Shown piece after piece: positions 55,461 through 64,000 of a DNA stretch of 64,000 nucleotides. The notes under the pieces are model-generated. The model did not search any database. It had not been told where the DNA came from and worked only from the letters and a program-made list of their open reading frames with translations. The position numbers and the translations under genes are program-made. The stretch comes from Zopfochytrium polystomum (taxonomy: Eukaryota; Chytridiomycota; Chytridiomycetes; Chytridiales; Chytridiaceae). Position 1 is the first letter of the stretch; every line of letters starts with the position of its first letter. The stretch lies in assembly GCA_025765615.1 (NCBI GenBank), contig JAIVFJ010000016.1, positions 372,001-436,000 on the forward strand, given 5' to 3'.

Positions 55461-57120
55461 GGCCTCGAGGACTTTGTACTGTTGGTTGTTGACTGGTGGT
55501 GAGGGCAAGGGAGCGGCAGTTTCTGTGTCAGACGCAGCACCGCCAGTCGGAAGTACTTGAGGATCAAAGAGCATCCCACGAGACCAGCGCGGATGGAGCG
55601 GGGCTCCAGTGTCGCGGCTGGACTGATCCTGAGGGGGGCCGGGGCCATGTGGGGAGGAAATTGTGGCGGCTTCCACCCCCGCCTCAGCGAAAGGGCAGGA
55701 TAGGCCTGGGTGGCACAGTGGGGGCAGTAGCAGTGGTGTTTGCAGTGGCAGGCCTAGCGGGTGTGGGCGCTGGTTGTGCGTGGACTGGTACGGCAGCTGG
55801 GGCTTGGCCGAAGGCGGGGCCGGCAGGTGCAGCCTGGTCTTTCCGGGCCTGTACAGGACGAATACGTTGCTGGTGGTGGGCGTCGCGCTGACTGGCGCAG
55901 GAGTGAACAGCCTGAATGCCAGTGGCCAGACAGACAGCACAGACATGGGGTCGAGGGCATGTGCGTTGGAGCAGTTATCCACGTTGAAGTTGATGCAGTA
56001 ATGTCGTGAGTCTCCAAGACCTTCAGTGTTCAGGAAAATTGGGCGCGACGCCGTGGGTGCCTGGGTCTGCCAGCTGCGGGTGGGGCTGGTTGGGCGGCCC
56101 CAGTTCCTGGGAACAGGCCTGCGAGTCGGCGAGGCTGCACCTGTCTTGGCTGACTTGGCAGAGGAGCGAGAGCAGCTGCATGTAAGCGAACGGGGCCTGT
56201 TACACTGACGTATTGGAGGAAAAGCGGGCCGCGTTCAGCCTGGTCGGTGAGTTTGAGGTCAGGCTCAAAGGCAGCACGGCAGCGCCATTCTTCGTCGGCG
56301 AGGTAGCAGGCCTCGAAAGTCACTCGGTGGTCGATGGTGCTGCTATTGACTACGTCGTTGAACCACTGAACGCGTAGGAGGCAAGTTCGTCGTACGTTAT
56401 CATGCCGCCGTCGTCGTGGAGGATGAGCTTGTGCATGTTGGTGTACCGCTCGAAGGCTTTGTTCCAGTCCCCAGAGTGGTGAATGACGGTCTTAAGGCCG
56501 TGCTGGTTGGTGTGGAGGGCGAATGTATCATGGCTGGTGGTGTACTTGCAGTCCAAGGCAGAGCAGTCAAGAAGGTAATCTAGTTGCATGTAACCGACGT
56601 TGCCAACAACGTAGAGTTCGTATGGAGTGTTGAATGTCGCGATGAAGGCGGCAGCTTGGGCGTCGGTGCAGGTCGCTGCACTGTTGCGGCTGTTGATCTG
56701 CATGGCCTCCGAGAAATTCTTGATGAAGTTGGGCATTTCGAGCCAGCGCCCGGCGGCTGCGGCTCTACGAGTTCCATATGGGGTGGTAGGCCGCTGTACT
56801 GGGGGCGTTGCGCCAGGAAGGGTCATAGCAAGCCCTCTCTGCCATGCTTCGTCAATGCGGTGAAGTTTCTTGGACCGTATACGGGCGCGCGCATCGTCGT
56901 CGTCGTCAGTGTCAGAATCAATTCTAGGGCGTCGCCGTCTGGGGCGCGAAGACGAACGTTGTGAGGGCGTGTAGTTCGGGTCCCTCCAAGTTGCAGTGTG
57001 GCCTCCACTTGTGAGAAGTGAGCGGACGGACCCGTGCTGGCTTGGGGCAGGTGGCGGTTGGGCGGGACCAGGTGGTGGAACGACGGCGGCCGGAGGTACG
57101 AGATTGGGGTGGTTGGCCAT
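55460..57120 (-). pseudogene. Gag-like region of the DIRS-like element
   Basis: A 256-codon frame from ATG 57120 has a Pro-rich N-terminus, an Arg/Asp-rich stretch (RPRRRRPRIDSDTDDDDDAR) and a folded core (WLEMPNFIKNFSEAMQINSR; TNMHKLILHDDGGMITYDEL). A one-base shift near 56365 moves the coding signal to VQWFNDVVNSSTIDHRVTFE and further. A second shift splits the zinc-binding stretch. Likely binds RNA in an intact element. Confidence 0.6.
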
Positions 57121-58387
57121 GCCAGGTTCCGCGAGAAATTGCGGAAAGGGTGGAAAGTGGGTGAGTAGAGAAGTCTATGGAAGAGGAGGAGGTTACCTGA
57201 AGAATGCCCCGGCACGTTCGGGCGTGAGGAATGTCCATGCGTGTTCAGGCCTTGGCGATAGTAGATGCGTCGTTGTAGGAGCTGAGGTCCCCACAACGCG
57301 GGCTGGGGCCGGGCCGAAGAGGACAGATTGCGAGGTGGATTGCGCGGATTAAGGTCGTCGCGAAAGGGTGAGAGTTCTGGCGTGTCTTGTTCGTCGGGGG
57401 CAGCAGCACGACTCGGAGCCAGCTGCGGAGGGGGAACTTGGGGGCTGATGGATCGGCAGGACATTGGCGGTGGGCAGGGTACGGTGGTGGTACGTGTACT
57501 TCCACGTTCAGAGCATCCCGGTCTTTCAGAGCAACGCACACCGGAGTTCGAATCTGGAGAACAAACAGACAAGAAAGAAACTCACAAACTCAGAAAACCT
57601 CCTTCTCCTCCTCCTGCGTCCAAGTCAGGGAGTTGGCTTCGGCTAAACGGGTTTAGCCTACAATTAAAATACACCACCAACTTAACTCCTTTCACCTCAC
57701 TCTGTCGGTGCACTTCCGAATGCCGAACTGGTCATCCAGGCCTGGCTTAGTCATTTCTACTCTATATCAATGAAATTAAGTTCCTCGCCTATCGGTTAAT
57801 ATCAACAGCGTGTTTATAAGTGAATAGATGCAAAAAGATGAAAGTAAAAGGCGGAATGTGGTGTCTGCGGCCAGAGGTTCGAATATCCACAGAAAAATCA
57901 AGTGAATGGAAGTCGAAGAAGGATCCAACCACAAAAAAGCACGGAGAAGCAGCAATGGCCCGCCCCAATCAAAATTGAGAGTTAATACGGTGCGTTGTGA
58001 AACAGAGCAGCCCACTACACGAGCCAAAACGTGGGGCGTACCATGCGCCACCGTCGCTCGCCACCTCCCCCGAAGCCTCATCCGCTCACAACGCTGAAGG
58101 TCGAGGTCTTCGATCGGATACGGTGGCCCAGATGACCGTCTGCCACAAAGAGAACGGACGGAGAGGGCAGAATTCCAACGGTACGCAGTCCGCGAAGGTC
58201 ACCAGAGCAGCTCCATGGTCACGGTCTGACGGACAAAGTCGCGCACCACGATGGCGACGAGATCGACGGCTAGGTGTTGAGAAGAAATAATGCACAAGCC
58301 CCTTCTTTTGCCAATTTCCTTCACTTCTTCTTTTTCCCCCTATTCTCCGAGGTCCTTTATAATCAGTTCTTGTTTACATTCAGTGAT
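57121..58387. other. Flank of the DIRS-like element, no supported gene
   Basis: May contain the element's 5' end, which I could not define. No gene called. Confidence 0.35.
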
Positions 58388-58502
58388 CATGGGAACTTCT
58401 TCATCCCCAATCACTGTGCAGGTATGCCTTGATCGTGTTGCACCTTCCCAAGCACATCCTTACTATAAATGGGAACTTCTTCATCCCCAATCACTGTGCA
58501 GG
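58388..58502. repeat. 34-bp direct repeat
   Basis: ATGGGAACTTCTTCATCCCC and the following 14 bases occur at 58388-58421 and identically at 58469-58502, separated by 47 bp. Confidence 0.9.
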
Positions 58503-58506
58503 GCGC

Positions 58507-59151
58507 CTAGATCGCCCTCAACACTAGGACTGTTCCAGATGACGAAACTCCTTCGCTTGGCCAGGAGAGCCACGAAAATAGAGCCCAGATGGGAAACGAG
58601 ATGCTGAAAATGGCCATCCCAATGTACGAATCGAGGATCTTCGGTTCGTCAAGGCTACAACGGAGGGCGCTGTTGCCTGAGGTTGGGCCGGCGTACGCGT
58701 AATCGCAGAAAGTGAGGGAGCCTGCGTAACAATCAAGTCTTCCCTTGCGAGATCGTCGAGTACAGGTGATCCGCGCGGACGTCGGCCGACTGGCAGGACT
58801 TCTGCTATTGGACGGTGGTGTTGAAGTGAACGATGGTACGTGCACCGGGGTGCGCGAGTTTGGAGAAAGGAGAATGGTAACGGGGACGACTAGGATCCAG
58901 TTCACGGCGATCCGTGGGTTGATCCAGCCCAGCGAGGACCGAACGCGCCGGAGGGATGGACGATGGGACAAGCGGTCAAGGACTGATGTCCCGTAGCTCC
59001 TATTTGCTTTCGTAGATCCTTTGGCTGCGCGGGGGGTTTTTCCAGGCGGACGGGGGTGCCAGCGGGGGACGAGGTGGGGTAGGCTAGTTGGTAGTTGTTG
59101 GGGATACAGCGTTGCGAGTGAGCAAATACAAGTTTGAATGAAGTTAAGCAA
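58507..59151 (-). pseudogene. Family V copy
   Basis: Reads SVLDRLSHRPSLRRVRSSLG, INPRIAVNWILVVPVTILL (helix), then in a second frame GARTIVHFNTTVQ followed by a stop, and in the first frame a further Cys-containing part DCYAGSLTFCDYAYAGPTSG and helix YIGMAIFSISFPIWALFSWL. It matches the 34801-35385 copy over the first helix and the VHFNTT motif. The extra C-terminal helix pair may be the natural end of the family. Confidence 0.5.
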
Positions 59152-60426
59152 GGCTTACGTTTTTGTAGAGGTTGTACAGTCGCCACGACATCTCGGAGCT
59201 GTGCGACTGACAACTGACAGGGTTTGCAGTCAAAAAGGGGGACCCTCACGGGGGCGCCTTGCACACACACTCAAATGCATACATACCCCTTCTACACAGA
59301 AACGAAGTTTACCAACGTACCGTTACCGGCGCGTTCTTTGAACCAGGCATTTAGTTCGCCATCGCTGTAATTGAGTAGACAACCGCTAATTGGTGCCTGT
59401 TTTAGCGCGGGGAATCGGGGTCAAGATGCGATGGGAGGAAAGGGGTGATTACCCTCTGTACTCATACTCTCCTGCTCTGGCTGCGGAGAGTAAGCCCAGG
59501 ACTTGGCCGAGAGACAAACGCTGTGAGACCCGAAAAAAATTTTTTTTTTTTTTTCTCAACCCAAACGCCGAGAGTCCGAAATCCGTCGGAAAAAATCATT
59601 CATCTATCTTTTTCTTCATCCGCAGTTCACCTTATCGTCATTTCTGCCGTTTTATCTGATTCGTGGCTTCAGCACAGCTGAGAGGACGCAGAATTTAAAG
59701 TGCGAGAGACCCATTTACCTCCCGAGTACAGGAATGGTATTTCTTTTAGACAAAGTCAGATATTCGAATATCTGACATTTGTTTTGATAAAAGAAGTCGA
59801 GGGTGGCTCTTTCTCTTTTCTTTTGAGTCAATCATAGTCGCTCTTGCCGAAAGGAGCAGAGAAGGGCTGCACAACGGGCGGAGCTTATCGGAATGAGGTG
59901 GAAAGCGTTGCGGGCGGACCGCGGTCCTGTCCAACAAACGTCCCTCTCTGCGTTTCGTATGGGGATCGCCTGGGGGTGTAATGGGTGGAGCATATGATGG
60001 TTGATTTGATGTTGGTCTAAGTGCAAGAGTGAGGTGAGCTAGTCAAAGGTATCAAAGTGGATTGATTGGTTTTTAATGAAACGTGGGTCAAGGACGCGGT
60101 CGCATGGGATATCAACCCACGAAGCCGGCAGTCGATGGAAGCTTGCTTGCTGACGTGTCCCGCTTGCTTGCTTCGCCGTCTGGCCTTTTCTGTCTTTCTC
60201 TCTGTCTCCCTCTCTCTCTCCTTCTGTCTCCTTATCCGCAGTTCTTCCGGTATTAGTTCAAATAGGTCACAGGTCGGAGAGGACCGAGAGAGAGGGAGGG
60301 AGCGAGACAGATAGGGTGCTTTCTCCGCGGACACTCCTCATTAACGGTTCGGCCAGACACAAAAACGCAGACTCTGATGCTGAGCAGCCAAAAGAGAGCA
60401 AGCGATAGCGCCAGACAGAGACGCCA
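59152..60426. other. Intergenic, no supported gene
   Basis: A poly-T run near 59538-59554; no convincing coding frame. Confidence 0.4.
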
Positions 60427-60427
60427 C

Positions 60428-60522
<95 letters not shown>

Positions 60523-60530
60523 AGAGAGAC
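60427..60530. repeat. (GA)n microsatellite
   Basis: About 100 bp of GA with regular GGA interruptions. Confidence 0.95.
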
Positions 60531-60680
60531 TGTGTGTGAGTGTGTGTGGGTGAGACAAAAGACACAAAGGCTTAATTCAGCAAATCAGGTTGGCTAGCAT
60601 GCGAACTGTGTCGGCGGTTGGGAATGTACTCAGCCGCGGTTCCCGCCTGTCCACTGTCCACGCACACACTTCGAATCCTC

Positions 60681-60783
60681 CACACACACACACACACTCA
60701 CACACACGCACACAGTCTCGCAGTCTCTGTCTCTGTCTCTGTCTCTGTCTCTGTCTCTGTCTCTGTTTCTGTGTCTGTCTCCT
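60681..60783. repeat. (CA)n and (TCTGTC)n repeats in promoter of the mini-exon gene
   Basis: CA run about 60681-60712, then seven to eight TCTCTG hexamers (about 60716-60783), ending about 120 bp before the ATG at 60906. Confidence 0.9.
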
Positions 60784-60905
60784 CTTCTAGGATATCTGGC
60801 GGCTGGACAGCCCTCCCTGTCTCTCTCCGCCTCGGAACAATACTGTTTTCCTGCGTACACGCATTCGCTTGATCGCTCAGGCTCCCATTCCCGTCTTCCC
60901 ATACC

Positions 60906-63900
60906 ATGGGGTCGCCAACCGCAACCCGCCCGGCGTCAACGCCGCACCACCAACACCACCACCGCAGCCACGTTCTTCTTCTCCCCATCCTCCTCCTCCT
61001 CTTCCACCTCCTCATTCTCCTCCCAAACAAACACATCCTCGCAACGCCCATCCCTCGCCGCGACACGGACTTCCGTCGACGCGACCCGATCAGCATCGCC
61101 AGACGCAGCAGCGGAAGCACCGTCGTCACCATTGCCTCGCCGCTCTTCGTCTCGACACCGCCCGAAAACCACCTTACCTCGCATCTGGTCCGCCGCGCCC
61201 GCGTCAAGATCGACAAAGAGACCGGGCAGCCAAACGAGCCCGTTCAGACCGCCGGTGACCGCTTCGAGACCGGAAAGCTCGGCAATTCGCGCTTCAATGC
61301 GGCAAAGGCTGGATTGAAGGAGGTGTGTGCGTGTGTGATTGGGTTTAAGTTTGCGGTTAGGTTTGAGAACGTGCGTATGAAGACTCTGTGAGTGAGTGAG
61401 TTAGTGAGAATGTTCGTAGGTGCTGGAAAATCACTCCCGTCGCGAGGAAATCCTTTCTTACTCAACTTCTTGTTCGTCTAACTCACCGCTTCAACTCCAA
61501 AACAGACTGCGTACATGGCGCAGCTCGACGGCACCGATGCCGCAGTTGCCTTTGGCGCGTCGACTGCCGGTGCAGCAATAAGAGCAGTGGCAGGCAAGAC
61601 TGGTTAGTCGGTTTGGAAGCTGTACGCGAGCCTCAGGATGAGAGTAAAAAACTTGCTCTTCCAAAGGTAACCATACCCCACCTTTTGTTACACACCAGCC
61701 GGAAAAGCAGCCGCGATCGCCATTGGTGCAACTGCAAGCGCATGCATCGACTGTGTCAAGGCCGTGGTGCAGAAGAAGAGCGCAAAGGGTATAAAGGGAG
61801 CGAAGTTCCTTCCTTTCTTTTCTATTTGTTCTGTTCCTGACATACGCCTTTTTGTCAGACATTGCCAAGCAAACCTTGGCCGGCGCGATGCAGGGCACGG
61901 CGCTTCAGCTGGATTCGAGCAGTTGAGTGACCACGATCGACACCCTTCGGAAGCCCTGGGTGGAAGGAACTAACAAAAACCTGAAATCGCCTCGTCACCT
62001 AAACGTTTCAAATTGACACGCATTCTCAAATCGACGCAAAGACTACGCGAAGGTCCCCTTGGTTTCCGCCGCCTGGGACCTTCGCCAGGGCAAGTCGCTT
62101 ATGAGTTGAGTGTCTCACTTTCCGCCTTTCTCTCTGGCCGCTCGCTCGCCTTTCTGTTTTAGCCGTTCGTCTCACAAAAACTCTGTTTCCCCTCCCCCCA
62201 ACAAACACAACAAACAAAGCCGCCGCAAACACCGCCGCAAACGCCGCTGATGCTGACTGGATCAAGCAGGCCGCCGCGAATCCGCTGGGTCGGTACACAC
62301 CCTAATCAGCCCATGAGCCCCCATTTTTTTATTTCCTGATGCGCCTCGCCTCCCACCTCCCACCTCAAACCTTTTCAGAAAAGGTTCAAAAAGCCAAGAT
62401 GGAAGATGCCAAAAAGAACGGCAACGCACCCGCCGAAGAGCCAAAGTCAAAAATGCAAAAGGCCGGCTCTGTCGCGAAAACCATCGGGAAACTGGTGCGC
62501 GCCCACCTCCTCCCTTTCCCTACAAACAACATTTCACCGAAAACCCATTTTTTTTTATCATTGTACGCAGGGCGTCAAGACCGGCTACGCCATCGCGAAC
62601 AAGGCGGTCCCCGTCGCCGTCGCCGGTGCTGTCACCGCCGCCGCTGGACCCATCGGTAAGTGGCGAAAGAAGCCGTCGGGAAAATCACGTAAAAATAATC
62701 CTCCCTCTTCCCCCATCCACCTAAAAAAAAACTATTAGCTGGCTGTGCCGCCGGACTTTGCACCGCTGCCGCGATGGGCGCCGCGCACGGCGTCGTCAGC
62801 AGCGCCCTGAAGGGCGAGAGCCCAAAGAGTTGAGTAGTGATTGGCTGAGCGGGCGTATGTTTGTGTTTCGGAAAATCGCTGACACATCGTCATTTTATAA
62901 CCAGAGATGCTCAAAAACGGGGTTGCGGTCGCCACCCACCAGGTCGCGTCGTGGGTCCCGGGCGGACGTGAGTTTGACTCCTCTTAGCCTCGTTGTTGCT
63001 CTTGCGACTATGGCCGGCTTCGTGCTCCTTTGCCTGACCAAACGAAAAAAAACAAAAAAAAAAAAAAAATATAGGCGCCATCCACTATGGAGTGCATGCC
63101 GCTGGCAACTCGCTGGCTGACGGCAAGGGCATGGCAGGTAGGCCGGGCGCGCAACAAATTTTTTTGTTCATTCACCCTTGCGCTCTTATTTCCGTATGGG
63201 AGGAAAAGACTTCGCGTTTCGGGCCAAACTTCGTGTGCTTCGCGCTCCCCTTCTGACAATACAACAAAACAAAAAAAAAAAAAAAAAAAAAAAATCAACA
63301 CCTAGCGGCGGTACAGAACGGCGTTGCGGGCTATGCGGGAATGGCGGCGAGCGGCGCTGTGAAACGCATCGGTGCAACGCGTAAGTGCTCTGGCAGGGAG
63401 GTCGGGTCGCCGCGACCTCGTTGACCTGAATTTTCTACTTCCTTCCTTCTTTATGCTCCCCTCTCATTTTAACAAATCACACCTTCCTCTTCACCCCCCC
63501 CAGCCATGACCGGCGCCATGGTGATGGACACAGTCCAGTCCGCGATCAACGGTGTCGCAAACACGATCAAGGGCGACCCCAATCTGTCCAAGAACGGCAA
63601 GAAGCTGCAGGCGGCGGGCAAGTACGCCGGCAAGACCGGCAACGTCATTAAAACCATCCAGGGCAAAATTGTGGCCAAGAAGATCGACGGCGGCCGGGCT
63701 GACGCCGGGGCGAAGAAGAACTTGGCCGTCGCGCAGGGCAGCGCGAAGGGCAACTTGGCGGTCGCCTCTGGCGCCGCGAAGAAGGACTTGGCTGCGGGGC
63801 AAGGCGCCGCGAGCAGGATCGCGGCTCCCGCAAAGGGCGCCGCGGCGAAGAACGGCGCCGCGGCCGCCGCGGCCGCCGACGCTGGGTATAAACGTGTTCA

Positions 63901-64000
63901 GCAGGGCGTAAAGGGCGCCGGACCGACGCCGAGCGGGCCCCAGTTCAAAACGCCGGACTCTCTCAAGCCCGGCGCAAAGACCAACCTGCAGTTTAAAACT
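60906..64000 (+). CDS. Secreted or membrane-anchored Ala/Gly-rich repeat protein, multi-mini-exon, 3'-partial
   Basis: Twelve exons: 60906-61322, 61506-61602, 61699-61788, 61859-61921, 62220-62288, 62379-62494, 62571-62655, 62739-62828, 62905-62967, 63075-63137, 63306-63380 and 63504 to the window end (1725 nt, 575 codons, no stop). A hydrophobic core HVLLLPILLLLFHLLILL (about 23-40) is a signal peptide or anchor, followed by dibasic sites (PRRD, RRRD, IARR). Exons 2-11 each encode one amphipathic Ala/Gly segment of 21-39 residues; exons 3, 4, 5, 8, 9, 10 and 11 are phase 1-1 and so can be duplicated without frame loss. Exons 9-11 share a (K/H/Q)-(N/Y)-G-V core. Exon 12 has repeated AKKNLAVAQGSAKGNLAVAS-type units. 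Small-residue helices suggest membrane insertion or self-assembly; function unknown. Confidence 0.72.

Larger units (their letters stand above)
53546..57120 (-). mobile_element. DIRS-like (tyrosine recombinase) retroelement, RT palm deleted
   Basis: Order on the minus strand: gag-like frame (57120-56350), a frame-shifted zinc-binding stretch near 56000-55940 (CINFNVDNCSN then PRPHVCAVCLATG), RT N-terminal part (LARYLRRHPNKPFTQSLLSG, about 55400), RT C-terminal part (WREHFGFLNFATSVF, about 55210), RNase H (55020-54670) and a tyrosine recombinase overlapping the RNase H end. The RT palm with its YxDD box is absent: about 15 residues separate parts that are normally some 250 apart. No LTRs or target duplication were seen, as expected for this order; termini were not defined. 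Confidence 0.78.

Overview
The window looks like nuclear DNA of a filamentous ascomycete. Evidence: short GT-AG introns in nearly every gene, three laccases with the four copper signatures and the Asp-Ser-Gly-Ile C-terminal tail typical of ascomycete laccases, a vacuolar proteinase A gene with nine exons, a Ty1/copia retrotransposon, a DIRS-like tyrosine-recombinase retroelement, and many long CA/CT/GA microsatellites. Species was not determined. No tRNA, rRNA, CRISPR or bacterial-type operon was seen.

Layout. 1-3043: a multi-pass membrane protein with a Ser/Pro-rich tail, broken by several one-base frame changes and entering from the left edge. 3259-5122 (minus): proteinase A. 5543-18283: laccase array, made of a 5'-truncated pseudogene followed by three intact tandem copies with identical exon lengths (341/113/838/376 nt) and a shared promoter architecture. 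19167-24735 (minus): a basic Ala-rich protein, a CxxC-rich membrane protein, a multi-pass membrane protein (called family M here), and a NAD(P)-binding NmrA-like protein; a WD-like fragment on the plus strand lies among them. 25290-25560: decayed third copy of family M. 26409-33165: an HNH-nuclease gene whose last intron holds a 5.0 kb copia element (27803-32837) in antisense orientation. 33960-41224: two members of a small membrane family with a VHFNTT-type motif (called family V), the larger family M gene, and a membrane protein ending in a U-box.

41354-53196: a CCHC zinc-knuckle protein, an acidic Ser-rich protein, a secreted eight-cysteine protein, a six-exon single-pass membrane protein with a partial duplicate of its own 5' end, a family V fragment, and a leucine-rich hypothetical protein. 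53546-57120 (minus): DIRS-like element with gag-like, RNase H and tyrosine-recombinase regions but without the reverse-transcriptase palm. 58507-59151: another family V copy. 60906-64000: a secreted or membrane-anchored Ala/Gly-rich protein built from at least 12 small exons, many of them symmetric phase 1-1, running off the right edge.

How it fits together. The laccase array is the only obvious functional cluster (secreted phenol oxidases, probably co-regulated). The rest looks like an accessory, repeat-rich region: lineage-type membrane and secreted protein families, partial duplications and two retroelement types. Gene models were assembled by hand from reading-frame continuity across GT-AG introns; each spliced model listed as a CDS sums to a multiple of three, but no transcript evidence was available.
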